A stretch of DNA of 64,000 nt from Linyphia triangularis (taxonomy: Eukaryota; Arthropoda; Arachnida; Araneae; Linyphiidae), in assembly GCA_963978545.1 (NCBI GenBank), contig OZ021722.1, positions 9,515,401-9,579,400 of the forward strand. The letters run 5' to 3'. The notes under the pieces were generated by a model. It did no database searches and was not told the origin of the DNA. It saw nothing but the letters and a program-made list of their open reading frames with translations. The position numbers and the translations under genes were made by a program. This document shows positions 1 to 10,688 of this stretch, in pieces (within the stretch, counting starts at the first letter, position 1; every line of letters starts with the position of its first letter).

Positions 1-1690
1 ATGGAGTATCATATGCGTTTATCTTTACATTTTACATCCGGTACTGAACCAGCGCCATATGCAATGAACTTCATGGGGGGGGGGGGGAGGAGGAAAAACA
101 TTTGTCGTTTGGTCCATAATTTAAATCGAAAACAACTTGGGAATTTCGGGAAATGTATGTCAAATTCATTCCTACGTAAGTTCTATCCAGTGATCGTGTC
201 AAACTCCTGGATCAGAGGTAATAGACGCGCTTAACATGTGAAATAACTCCTGTTCAATTTCCATTGTCGGTTCTGCGTTCAAAAATAAGTATTCAAGAAA
301 AGAAAAAAAATAGAAGAAAAAAAAGAAAAAAAGAAATAAGACACTTAGAAAGGCCAACGCCCTTTGCAAGTGTTTTCAAAAATCGAAACTTCACCATTCG
401 ATACTTGAAATGCAAAGAAGTTCTTTTTAAAAGAATCATAAGGCATTTCCCTCTGAAATTCGGAATAGTAGAATTGCTTAAATGTGACGAAATGATGATG
501 CAGTAGAACCTTCATTTAGATCTTTGGGCGCCATGAAAAAATAACGATGTAACCAAATTGCGTTTCAATCCATGGTAAGATTACAAAAAATTTGGCGTCA
601 TATGTCTCTGAGAAATTTATGGACACTTTAAAAAGTCACAAAAACACACATATTAGACAATTATTTAACAGATTGCAACCTTAGGTAGCAAACATAGCAA
701 ATGTCCATAACAATGGTATTTTATGGGGATGGGATTATTAACGTTATTATTTTCATCATTCTCAGATATATAATGGTTCAACAAGTTTGGTTACGTTGAA
801 AATATACATAACATTTCAAAAAAGAAGTTTTGTTAAGTATAGGCAAAACAATTTAATCCTTTTTATCCCTTCGTGAGACATATAAGAAATAAGAGAAATA
901 TGGCGGCCCGTGGTCGAAAATATTAGTGCAACCGGAAACAAGCGATTTCCCAACAACCTCTCCCTCCCCCCCCCCCCTCCCTCCCACCATACACACATTT
1001 TCTACAATCATATACAATCACACTTGAACTTTTTTTTTTTTAATTATCCTTTTAAAAATCTGTGTTTTTTGTTTTTGGAAGTACATAATTAGTTATTGAT
1101 GTTTAAATGAAACAATTTGCAGTTTTATCCAAAACTTAATTAACTAATTAACATTTAACACTAACTAGTTGACATTTAACATTAACTAATTAACATTTTA
1201 CATTAACTAATTAGCAGTGATTACTCGAGTTTTATGGGGCCAAGAAAAGAAATGAATGGAAATTGTTCGCAATATCATTCTAAATGTTATGAACCTCAAT
1301 CTAGTTTCTAGAATATATAGATTTTTTTAATAGAATAGAAAAAAATCGCAATTTTTCTAAAAACTTTCGCATTTAAAAATCTAGCAAAATTCATTTTCTT
1401 TTCTAATCAGTTTGATAAAGGTTCAAAACATCTAATAGTTAATGTAGATTCAAATCATTTTTCAAAACGATGTATGATTATGACAAGCTTCATCTATCAC
1501 CGTTTAAATGAAGTTTCACGCGCCATAAACACGATTTTTTAAATAATGAGTTTAAAACATTCAAATTTATTTTCAAAACAAAATAGTATACTTCAAATTA
1601 ATAAAATAATTCTTTAACCTTCAGATGATCTTGCAAAAATTCCATTTGGAGATTATTTTAAAGCAGAAAAACTATAAACACATTTGATCA
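1..1690. other. Gene-free AT-rich stretch
   Basis: No exon with flanking splice sites was recognised on either strand. Visible items are a 13-base G run (75-87), a 12-base C run (966-977) and a short tandem repeat at 1141-1214. If the CNG transcript continues left, this is intron or 3' flank. Confidence 0.6.
1141..1214. repeat. 21-bp tandem repeat, about 3.5 copies
   Basis: Three slightly diverged 21-bp units beginning TAACTAATTAACATTTAACA, plus a partial fourth. Confidence 0.85.
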
Positions 1691-1756
1691 GTTCATCGAA
1701 TTCTCAAGGGCAGCCGAAGTCGGGGAAAATGCTGAGGAAAGGCTCTATTGGGTTTA

Positions 1757-1820
1757 TTAGGTTACCATGGCAACGTCGATTAGGTTACCATGGCAACGTC
1801 GCAGCCGAAACGCGTTTCGG
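1757..1820. promoter_or_regulatory. Tandem pair of palindromic X-box (RFX) motifs
   Basis: GTTACCATGGCAAC occurs at 1761-1774 and 1784-1797 inside a directly repeated 23-bp unit. It matches the palindromic X-box bound by RFX factors, which drive ciliary genes in animals. It is followed at once by a 16-bp perfect palindrome, CCGAAACGCGTTTCGG (1805-1820), in a locally CpG-rich patch. That looks like a promoter or enhancer core rather than background intron. Its target is unknown: it could act on the CNG gene or on an unseen exon nearby. Confidence 0.5.
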
Positions 1821-2430
1821 GAACACACGGCTGCTGTTCGAAGGAAGATCACCTTGATTGGAAGCATTTTTTTCTCTCCTGGTGAATTGAGTATTGAGGC
1901 AAGAAGTTTGCTGTATATTGGAATTTTTTGCATTTACGGTAGGAATTGGATCTTCATTTTAGAAAATTGTAAAATACATAATTTTAGTTTTGAACAAATA
2001 AAATTAGATGCAGCCCGGCTGTAGTGCACGAGCCGCCACTGAATAAGTGTGACCTCATAGTGTAATTTGCTTCAAGTATGTTATCAATAGCAGATAAAAC
2101 CATAACTTAACAATTTTGTGTTTGTAAATTTTATAATCAACTCTAATATGCCTTTAATTTTTGTTTCCGACCTTCCTTGGACAGTGTATGAAGTCAACCC
2201 CACCTTCAACTTTGTTAATTATGTTACATAAAAGCTAATTTCTGATTGAGTTAACAAATCTTGTATTAGTCCCTTGTTATCATGACACTATAAATCTAAG
2301 TAGTTTTTGAATAGTTTTTAACTAATACCTGTAATGTCCGGAAACACGCGTTCGTTCGCTTGCGTTAAAATTACGCTTCTCAATATCGAGATTTGCCCTT
2401 AAATCGCAAGCGGCATACTTTTTAACATAA
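1821..2430. other. No gene recognised
   Basis: AT-rich sequence. A short open frame on the plus strand starts inside the X-box repeat and runs to 2024. It has no recognisable domain, and I do not call it coding. Confidence 0.5.
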
Positions 2431-2437
2431 TGAAATT

Positions 2438-2695
2438 TTATGCTTCTGATATATGAATTATTCTAGAACTAAAAAAATAGGGTTTCCTATTGAAATTTTC
2501 AAAGTTAGAGACAATGAGTAAATTATCTTTTAACCCCCCCCCCCCCCCCACACACACACACAATAATTTTTTTTTTGCACTAGGCAAATAAATAATTCCA
2601 AGTTAATTTGGTGCAAACCGCTATATCTTACGACTTCTAAAACTGAATATATAGCCATCGTTCGCATTTTTTTCTGTGTACTTGACAATGGAACA
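2438..2695. mobile_element. Deleted copy of the TA-flanked element seen at 32.65 kb
   Basis: Shares the blocks TTTGGTGCAAACCGC and ATAGCCATCGTTCGC with the elements at 32650-33834 and 42820-44055. It is much shorter and carries an internal C run followed by a CA run. Confidence 0.6.
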
Positions 2696-2715
2696 GATTA
2701 GAAGTCATGTATGTA

Positions 2716-3187
2716 CAGGGTAACCAGCGAATGACTCCCTGATTTTAAAATTTAATAATTCAAAAACAAAGATCGATGAAATAATAATTAAAAAAAAACA
2801 AAAAACTATAATTATTTTGAAAGCTGTAAAAATCTGATACTAAATTTTCCAAAATTAGTTACAAATGTTGCCAATAAGTGGCGCTGTACACTGTAGTTCT
2901 TATGAATCAAGAACGTTATTAAGCTCAGAGCGTTTAAACTTTTGAAAAGAAGTTTGCGTGATCGTAAAGACTGATTGCAGAGGAAAAATTTATAACATAT
3001 TTCTAGAATTTCGTAACTACAGCACCATCTGTTGGTAACATTTGTAACTAATTTTGAAACTTATGTTTCAGATTTCTACAGCTTTCAAAATAACTATTCT
3101 TTTGATTTCATTCCTCTTTCGATATTAGTTTATGAATTATGTAATTTTAAAATCAGGGGAATCCTTCGTTGGACTGTGGACACCCTG
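2716..3187. mobile_element. TA-flanked MITE, mariner-like ends
   Basis: Inverted termini CAGGGTAACCAGCGAATGAC and its partner ending GTGGACACCCTG, flanked by TA on both sides. A relative lies at 57555-58033. There is no transposase, so it is non-autonomous. Confidence 0.75.
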
Positions 3188-3192
3188 TATTA

Positions 3193-3830
3193 GTCTGAGA
3201 GGCGACTGCAATTTTTGGACCCCATCGAACATCATTCTGAATTTTTTATAGAGATTGGAGAAAAGTGAGTAGATTAGAAATCCACTGGTCTACAGTGGCA
3301 AAAATGGCCGAAACTGATCAAAAATCTACTTGGAATGAGTGAACTAAAATCCGAGTGCCAAATATGTCATAACTTGCCAAAAAGAGAACAAACTTTTTCG
3401 TCTGGCAACCCTGCCTTTTGATTTTCAATGAGAAAAAGCCCAAACGATTTCTGATCTCTGGCTCGAAAAATTTGTATCTTTTAAAAGTAAGCCAAATTGG
3501 CGACATCAGCTACGTCATCCGTGACGTAATGTTTATTGCCAACTTGGCTCCCTTTTAATAGATGCAAGTAGACCGTCGCCAGATATCTGAATCGTCTGCA
3601 ACCTTCTCAATTGATAATTAAAGAGTGAGGGTTACCAAATTTAAAAAAAATGCTCATTATTTGGCAATTGGATTTAGTTCAACTTATTAAAAAATCGATT
3701 TTCGACCAGTTTTAGCCATTTTTGCCACGGCAGACCAGTGGATTCGTAATCTACTCACTTTTCTCTAATTTCTATAAAAAATTCAGATCGATGTTCGATG
3801 GAGTCCAAAAATTGCAGTCGCCTCTCAGTC
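3193..3830. mobile_element. TA-flanked foldback MITE (GACTGAGAGGCGACTGC family), copy 1
   Basis: 638-bp element with inverted arms of over 100 bp starting GTCTGAGAGGCGACTGC, flanked by TA. The second copy at 45112-45753 has the same structure and size. The internal part contains TGACGTAA-type half sites and repeated TTGGC motifs. Tc1/mariner-type by duplication only. Confidence 0.85.
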
Positions 3831-3881
3831 TATATGCTCCTGAAATAGGATTCTAGATCGATATAAAGGTCATAAGCTTAC

Positions 3882-4187
3882 TCTTCCTGAGCGGTTCCTT
3901 CTTGTACTTGTGAAGCCTCTTGACAGCAATGGCCTCTAACCTGACCCTTGCAGCTGGATAGTCTTCCAGCACGGCCCACATGTCCTTCTTGTAGAGGCAA
4001 AAGAGGTCCGAGTAACCCAAGGATCGAACCGAGGCCGTTCGCCGGTTGCCCGCACTGCCCATGTTCAGGATGCTGATCTCGCCGAAGTAGGAGCCGGCCC
4101 TCAGGGTGGCCAACACTGTGCGCCCGTCGTCGGCCACCACCTGAAGACGGCCGCAGTTCACAATGTACATCTCCTTGCCGACCTCAC
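3882..4187 (-). CDS. Cngl: CNG channel, third coding exon (CNBD core)
   Basis: Encodes residues 525-626. The acceptor TTCCAG|GTGAGG joins in frame to give [13 protein letters not shown]. It contains the phosphate-binding cassette FGEISILN (559-566) and GNRRTASV, in which R574 and T575 match the family's cyclic-nucleotide-contacting Arg-Thr pair. YSDLFCL and the C-helix ([18 protein letters not shown]) follow. The wording from the cassette to the C-helix is the main reason for preferring Cngl. The exon ends at AAGA|GTAAGC in phase 1, so at least one more coding exon must lie to the left. I found none in 1-3881, so the C-terminus is beyond the window. Confidence 0.96.
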
Positions 4188-4289
4188 CTGGAAGGAATCG
4201 ATCGTAGAAAAGTTATCAAGGAGAAATTAGACGTGGAATAAAGAACTGTTGACTTCCATTTTAAAAAAAAATCTACCATGTACAGTCAG

Positions 4290-5290
4290 TCTACCATGAG
4301 CCTTAAGTCCAAGCCCATTACAAAGTTTTATTTTTATTAATTTATTTAAGTTTTATAAAACATCGATTCATCAATACAACTGAACAACATCAGCACACAT
4401 CTCTTTTTATACAAGCAGGAGCATGCTCACACAATACTTTTCCTGCCCATGCCCAAACATTAAGGTATACATATACTTTAGGAATTGCGAAATTTGACTC
4501 AAGTCTGAGTTTTTGTTTTTTGGTTTTAAAATATTACCGAATTCGCGTTACCATTAAAATGATACCATTTTCTTTCTGAGACTCAAATTACTTTTTAAAT
4601 TACAGTAGGTTTTGTGAACCTGTTTTGTATCACGTTCATTAGCGTAGTAAAATTTAAACGCGTTTTCTGCAGAATGACATTTTGGGGTTATATGACTTTA
4701 CTCCAACGGTCATAACTTCATAATAAATGGTCCGATTTACAAAATTCTAATTTTTTTGTTGTAGACAATAGTTGTGAATGTGTTTTCTATGGAGAATCTA
4801 ATATATATTGTTATAAACACATTTTTTATGCTTATTTTAATCTTAATTTTTTGTTAAAAACTATGTATTTTTTAAACTTTTTATTTAAAAACTCATAATT
4901 GAATAAATATTGAAGCCAAATTCAAAATTCTCCATAGGAACATGCGTCAATATAATACCTCTTATTTGCAATAAAAATAATACCTCTAAGTTAATTACAA
5001 GTGCATTTATGTATGTTCTAATAATGTCCTAATTAATGCCTTTAATTGCAATTAGCTGATTAAAAAATTGAAGGGAAAAAAAGTTTATATATAAAAATGC
5101 ATCACTTTTTAATTCTGATTTACTGCCAAAAAGTTTGAAATTATCACCTAAAAATTAAAGAAAATCATCTCAATTGCATATGTATACCTTAAGTGGAATC
5201 GGACACAGGACCCCACTTCTGATCAATTGAAAACAATACCCTTAGGCTTAAGGCCCAGGGTAATAACGCAATGAGTTAAGTGCATTTGTT
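4290..5290. repeat. Host repeat split by a TTAA transposon
   Basis: The flanks of the 725-bp element at 4464-5188 (4300-4463 and 5189-5275) match a continuous repeat at about 57168-57405. The left part shares GCCCAAACATTAA and the right part CAATACCCTTAGGCTTAAGG. The 57-kb copy is the paralogous empty site. Confidence 0.85.
4464..5188. mobile_element. TTAA-flanked (piggyBac-like) element, copy A
   Basis: 725 bp with terminal inverted repeats GGTATACATATAC / GGTATACATATGC, flanked exactly by TTAA at 4460-4463 and 5189-5192. Copy B (20055-20779) is the same length and lies in the opposite orientation. No transposase is present. TTAA duplication is characteristic of piggyBac-type transposases, but the termini do not start with the usual CCC. 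Confidence 0.85.
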
Positions 5291-5760
5291 TTCATACTCG
5301 TGGATACCAATATAATGTGTTGCGTAACATTATCAGTCATAAGTCATTAAAAGTAATTAAAGTGTCTAAAGCTGCACTTATTGTACTTAGACTTCATGAA
5401 ATCATCAGTCATATGTCATCAAAATTAACTAATAAAGTGTCTAAAGCTCATCTGCACTTATATTTATCCCCTACTATTATTGTTAGAATTCATAGTCTCG
5501 GAAAAAATGAGGTTAAAGGGTCAGTGTTGTCTTCAAGTGCTAGTTTGTAAAAGAATTTCATCAACACAATATTGACTTATTTAGTTAATGACATTGTCTT
5601 TGTTTTGCTTGAATTTTCAACGTTTACCGTTACTTACTCTTCACTCAATGGTATAGGATAGCTCTATAAATCTACCATGGAAATTTAAAGCAACTTGATG
5701 ACTAATATAATGACTTTAAAATCATGTTATGGTTCATAAATTAGCTTCTTACATAATTTG

Positions 5761-5942
5761 GTTGGTTGGTTGTTTTCAGATTATCTGGCGCCGTCAGCAA
5801 CATGAGGGCTATAATGCGCCGAAACATTCGTCATTAGACAAGCCAACATACATTTACAAACACCCATGCCTAACACGGGACTCGAACCAGCAACCTCGCA
5901 GTCTAGAAGCTAGCACGCTAACCACTATACCGTTTGGTCGGC
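5761..5942 (-). mobile_element. SINE-A copy 1 (tRNA-derived SINE)
   Basis: On the minus strand the element begins GCCGACCAAACGGTATAGTG and has a pol III A box (TAGTGGTTAGCGTGCTAG) and B box (GGTTCGAGTCC). A unique body follows, and it ends in a CAACC-type tail. An 11-bp target duplication, TACATAATTTG, flanks it at 5750-5760 and 5943-5953. Such short elements depend on a partner LINE for mobility. Twelve copies lie in this window. Confidence 0.93.
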
Positions 5943-6138
5943 TACATAATTTGGAATCTTTGATTGCGATCAAGTAGAAAAGGCATAGTCGATAGGACTA
6001 TTTGCTGGTTTAGATAAAATGGAATAGAATGTAAAGATGTTGTTTATTTATGGACTAATTTAATGAAGCCTAATTGGTGTTTATTTTTTATTAAATAATG
6101 GAGTGGTCATTGTGTTAACTACCAGACTGCTAAAATAA

Positions 6139-6330
6139 TTTTGCAATGAAACGGGATTGTCGACATTCACTGCCACATTATGGAGCGACTCTGAAGTCAC
6201 CCTTGGTTGGATTCGAGGTAATCCCAACAGATGGAAAACATTTGTGTGCAACAGGGTAACAGAAATCATTTCATACACTGACCCCTCACAGTGGCAGCAT
6301 TGCCCGGGACAAGACAATGCCATGTGTTGC
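6139..6330 (+). pseudogene. BEL/Pao retrotransposon pol fragment (RNase H to integrase linker)
   Basis: The plus-strand frame reads ATLWSDSEVTLGWIRG, NPNRWKTFVCNRVTEI and SQWQHCPGQDN. These are typical of the region after the RNase H domain in BEL/Pao polyproteins. Similarity stops after GQDN, where the family normally continues into a PAD-type motif. No LTR or other pol domain is nearby, so this is an isolated relic in intron 2. Confidence 0.8.
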
Positions 6331-6344
6331 CATGTTTCCTTTTA

Positions 6345-7300
6345 ATGCGACATTGTCAATGTTGATGACGCAACTGTTTGCTTACTTTAATCTTAGATTA
6401 TTTCACTCAACTGGACTCGTCTATACTCGTTTATATTTAATCCTTCTGAGTGTCAAAAAGATTGACAAATGTCTATTCTGGTCTATGTTCAGGTTTGCTT
6501 TTTGTAGTGCGCATAAGATGGCTATTGACTCTACCCAATCAAATAATATTATCCACCTAATTAGACTTCACTGATCACAAGATACATCAATCACAAGCAG
6601 ATCCAAAAATACATAAAGAAGGAGGCATTTATACTAGTACTAGCAGTACACTGAACTAAAAAACACTTGCTATAACAGCGTGGTGGTGGTTGGATTGAGT
6701 AAAATCAGTAAAATTAAACGAAAGTAGGCTCAGTTTGCGGGAAAAATTGAATCCAATCTGAAATTCATTAGACAGCTCTAATAAGATAAAAAATAATATT
6801 TTAATGTCATCATTATTCTACTATTCGATCAAATTTTTGCAGTGCTTAAAAAAGATCTTCATTGTCTTTTCACCGCAGACCTAATTTTTATTTTCTGAGT
6901 CACAATATCAGTCGAAGTATTTCTATAAAACTAATGTTGTTCTTTTTTTTTTGTTTCAGGTGTGGCACTAGTAATAAAAGCTCAGTAACAAAATGCGAAG
7001 AAAAAATAACTATTTAAAAAAGGTACTAGTTGCTTCCCTTTCAATTTTTGCTAATGAGCTTTTGTTACTAGTGTCGCACCTATTAATAACAATAAAATGG
7101 TTTAAACCATTTCGGCTAGTATTGTGACCTAAACATTAAATATTAGGTCTATGGGTATGGAGAAGTTGACGATACCTCTTTAGAAGTGTCTAAAAGTGGT
7201 TTTCATTATTTTCCATGTAGATTTTGATTGTCGTCCTACAAATCTATTTTGAGAGCTTAAAGATAATAGAATTTTCAGCAACTGTTTATTCAGTCGTGTA
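6345..7300. other. Intronic sequence with a short foldback
   Basis: Inverted arms of about 27 bp (AGGTGTGGCACTAGTAATAA near 6958 and its partner ending at 7081) enclose about 70 bp. The rest is AT-rich, with nothing recognised. Confidence 0.6.
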
Positions 7301-7305
7301 CATAA

Positions 7306-7545
7306 CATAGCCATTGACCATAACCAACCAATCAACATCACGTATCAGCACCAACAACTGTTGATCAAGCAGTTCTAAAGAGACATAAGGTAAAGAAGAA
7401 CTTGTGTCAAATGAGTTACCCTTCCCAAGCCATCGGTCATAACTAACCAATCAGCACCCCGTATCAGCGCCAACAACTGTTGGTCAAGCAGTTCGAAAGG
7501 GACTTATGGTAAGGCAGAACTAGTGTCAAATGAGTTACCCTTCCT
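7306..7545. repeat. Tandem duplication covering the exon-2 splice donor
   Basis: Two copies of a unit of about 119 bp, sharing CCAACAACTGTTG, CAAGCAGTTC and CAAATGAGTTACCCTTCC. The right copy contains the real donor (GTAACTC on the minus strand, GT at 7538-7537). The left copy carries the same GGGTAACTCATTTG string with GT at 7419-7418. Confidence 0.9.
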
Positions 7546-7832
7546 GCAGATGTAGTCCCCTGGGCTGAAGAGCACGTGTCGCAGCCTGAGCACGAGCTCG
7601 CACAGGAACCCTGACTCCGTGTTGTGGAATATCTCCACCCTCTTGAGCGTGTCGAGGTGGACGTTGATGGCGATCTCCGCTTTGAGTCTGTCCGGCAGGC
7701 AGCCGATGGACCGCTCCTCGTCCGAGCACTTCTTGGTCACCCACAGGTAGTCGAACCAACGGATCACTTTGTTCTCGATGTGGGCAGGGACGCGGCGCAT
7801 GCGCATGTAGGTCTTGGTGGCGTCCAGGCGAG
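7539..7832 (-). CDS. Cngl: CNG channel, second coding exon (C-linker and start of CNBD)
   Basis: Encodes residues 427-524. The acceptor AATGCAG|CTCG completes an Ala codon split after exon 1, giving [18 protein letters not shown]. The block contains the family hallmarks [36 protein letters not shown] and [11 protein letters not shown]. This is the helical C-linker, which passes ligand binding on to the S6 gate, followed by the first beta strands of the cyclic-nucleotide-binding domain. The donor AAGG|GTAACT leaves phase 1. GC content is visibly higher than in the surrounding intron. The donor and its flank are tandemly duplicated about 119 bases downstream in transcription. Confidence 0.96.
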
Positions 7833-7939
7833 CTGCATTGATCAAAAGAAGACAATACATTATCCTCCATGGAAGTAGTAAGAAGAAAAGACATACCGCT
7901 GTTAAGAGTTTTACATTTGCCCACATACTGACCTGCTCA

Positions 7940-8620
7940 GAATTACAAATTATTGTATTCTGGGTAGATTAGCAGTTAGTAAAAGCTTTTTTGCACATTA
8001 CATTTTGGCTTGTTAGTTAAGGTCGCTTGTCGCTATATAGTAGTCGTAGACGCTTCCTGCATGTCAATGGTGAAGACGCTTTGTCACTGAAGAGCCAGTA
8101 GCTGGCAACTTCAGTAGATGAAAAATGTTTATTCACTGGTACGTCAACTGCCACAACTCGCGCTTTCCCTTGAACTACGACTGGTAGCTAAATGCTACCT
8201 AAACAGCTTAATTGTTCTATTTGTTCGCACAATAAACAAAAATTTAGAATTTTAATCAAGACGTGAAAGCAACCTTCGTATCAACCCACCAGCTAGTATG
8301 CTATTAACTGGCAACGTGTAAATCATCCTTAAAGAAAAAGTTACAACGTTTTAGTTTCGGAGCTTTGCGATCGCGGGGCATTCAGGGATAGAAACTACCA
8401 TGTTTTAGCCACTGTGTGCTTAATTTATTATAATACTTTACTTTTCTTTTGAGTATTGTTTAGGCATCAACAATTTTCCAAACAATCTTTTTAGAAATTT
8501 CATTGATCACAAGCAAGAGATCGTAAATGTATATACTGGCAATGTGATGCTCATTATAATGTGAAGCGCTCTCATGGCATCAGTACGACGTAAAACCAAG
8601 GTTATAATTATTTCTCGAAC
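7940..8620. other. No gene or repeat recognised
   Basis: Intron 1 sequence adjoining exon 2. I see no motif, tandem repeat or element end in it. Confidence 0.5.
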
Positions 8621-8630
8621 TTGTTAAATT

Positions 8631-9188
8631 GCCAATCACATATTTTGTACTTCACCTTTCTCAAGAAAAGCGTGTTCTTCATTTTGAATTGAGGGCATTT
8701 TGTATATTATGCTCGATGCATTTTCATGAATTTGGTGGCTCATAAACCAATTATTATTAAAAAGCTGTAAACATAAACGCTAAAACATTAAAACGCTGTA
8801 GACTGACATTAATGTTTGTTTTTCGTGATTTCAGAAAAAATTTCACCTATCAAAGCTTAATTGTACATAAAGATCTATGATGTATCATGAATATCATATT
8901 ATACAATTAGATAATGCTGTTTAATGCGAATTCCTCCATAAAGTTAACTGTATGCATTATTGCCGTTTTTTTTTTTTTTTTTACAATTTAGGATAATGTT
9001 ATCCTAAATTGTAAAAAAAAAAAACATAACACTTTACACACAATACACATACGTTATTCCTATTCTTACTTACAAAACGTAACAAAAAAAAATAGCAAGG
9101 ACGTAATCTAGGATGCAATCACATATTTTGTACTTCATCATTTTCAAGAAATGGGTGTTCTTCATTTTGAATTGAGAGCATTTACTAT
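8631..9188. repeat. Dispersed direct repeat with an internal perfect palindrome
   Basis: The blocks at 8631-8712 and 9116-9188 match (CACATATTTTGTACTTCA, TTCTTCATTTTGAATTGAG). Between them, 8963-9024 is a hairpin: a T run, ACAATTTAGGATAA, two bases, the exact complement, and an A run. Confidence 0.8.
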
Positions 9189-9430
9189 ACGAGGCCCTGA
9201 GAAGCAAAGGGGGTCCAAGTGACATTTCTTAACTTTCATGAAAATACACTTTAAAGTTTCTTATCTACATTAAATTCCATGAAAACTAGTGATATCTTCA
9301 TTCCACAGGTTAGTATTTGAACAACAAATAATTTTCATACAAATGTAAAAATAAATAAGAAACTTTAAAGTGTATTTTCTCATAAGTTAGGAATAGTCAC
9401 TTGGACTTCTTTGCTTACTATGCCCTCATA
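9189..9430. mobile_element. Foldback MITE
   Basis: Inverted arms of about 80 bp contain GTCCAAGTGAC and AATACACTTTAAAGTTTCTT on each side, with a short loop near 9290-9345. It separates the 9116 repeat from its continuation, so it looks inserted. Confidence 0.7.
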
Positions 9431-9439
9431 TGTGCTCCA

Positions 9440-10075
9440 TGTCATAAGATTCTCGTGAATTTGGTACAATTTTACTAAAATTACAAAAAACCGAAGTCAC
9501 AAAAACGACAAATGTCAACTTTCCTTCCTGGTAGTACCATCCATTGTTACTATACTTTTTACATCTAATATAAAGGGCCATCTTTACTATCTTCCCAGTT
9601 CAAAGCAATTTCAGAAAGCACCCCCGCCTTTTTCCGCCAATCTCGTAAAACCAACTCCCTGAAGCTAACCTCTAAGCCACCAATCAACGTTTTCCGAAGC
9701 AACTGAATATTTAACTCGTTAATTTGATTTGGCTTTCGATTCACGTAGATTCCTATCCGGTATAGCTTTCAGAATCATGGAGCCCCATTGATCGGATTAA
9801 GTGCATTAGCTCCAGAACAAGTTAACTTTGTTTCTAATTATTTTCTGAGTTTCCATTCAAAGCGGGATATTGCACTTTTAAAAGAGCTCGATTCTTAGAT
9901 AAAAAACTAATCTTAAATAACCCATAAAAACAATTTATTTTTTTTAATAAATCCTTTATTTGCAACATTTGTGTGCAATTGCAACTTTTTAATTGATTTT
10001 GAGCTCCGATCGACTTTTCAGTGTTTGACCATTGAGAAGGAAACTATCCATCCGTAGCACACACAAACTCATTTG
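9440..10075. other. No gene recognised
   Basis: Mixed AT-rich intronic sequence with no identified element. Confidence 0.5.
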
Positions 10076-10201
10076 CCCTCGAAACTTGATAGAAAGCATT
10101 ATCATTGACAACAAGTTTATCCGCCAATAAATTTGCTACAAGTTCCTATTGAAGCTTCGGAATTTACCTATTTGCTGTCTTCCAATCGAGCTGAAACTTA
10201 A

Positions 10202-10446
10202 GCCGGATTTACACGCTACCAGACCGGGTTCCAGTCTAGATAGTCATTTCTGTGACGTCAGCTATGCGACTGCTGCGCCGTCTGTCGGTGATCACGGGAG
10301 AGCGCACGTGATTGGTTGAGGGAGGTCGCCGGCCCTAGTTAACAGAAAATGTTTGGTTTACTGGAACCAGTAGCCAGGTGACGTCACATGACGTCATAGA
10401 CTGGGGATCTAAACTGGAACCCTGACTGGTAGAGTGTAAATCCGGC
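10202..10446. mobile_element. TAA-flanked MITE (PIF/Harbinger-like) with three CRE palindromes
   Basis: Inverted ends GCCGGATTTACAC / GTGTAAATCCGGC are flanked by TAA at 10199-10201 and 10447-10449, the 3-bp pattern of PIF/Harbinger elements. TGACGTCA occurs at 10253-10260, 10379-10386 and 10389-10396. Its GC content is clearly above that of its neighbours. Confidence 0.7.
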
Positions 10447-10502
10447 TAATGTTTCAGCTCGATTGGAAAACAGCAAATAGGTAAATTCCAAAGTGTCAAT
10501 AG

Positions 10503-10688
10503 ATTGGTTGGTTGTTTTCAGATTATCTGGCACCATCAGCAACACGAGGGCTATAATGCGCCTAAATATTCGTCATTAGACAAGCCAACATACATTTACA
10601 AACACCCATGCCTAACACGGGACTCGAACCAGCAACCTCGCGGTCTAGAAGCTAGCATGCTAACCACTATACCATTTGGTCGGCAAAG
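10503..10688 (-). mobile_element. SINE-A copy 2
   Basis: Same head, boxes and tail as copy 1. Target duplication AAGTGTCAATAG at 10491-10502 and 10689-10700. Inserted in the right arm of the inverted repeat around the CRE-bearing MITE. Confidence 0.92.

Larger units (their letters stand above)
4188..7538 (-). other. Intron 2 of the CNG gene
   Basis: GT (7538-7537) to AG (4189-4188), about 3.35 kb, phase 1. It holds a TTAA transposon, one SINE-A, a BEL/Pao remnant, a short foldback and a duplication of its own 5' end. Confidence 0.9.

Noticed and set aside
1767..2024. Small plus-strand protein starting in the X-box repeat
   Set aside because: Its ATG is the centre of the palindromic motif. 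The composition is intron-like after 40 codons and there is no domain.
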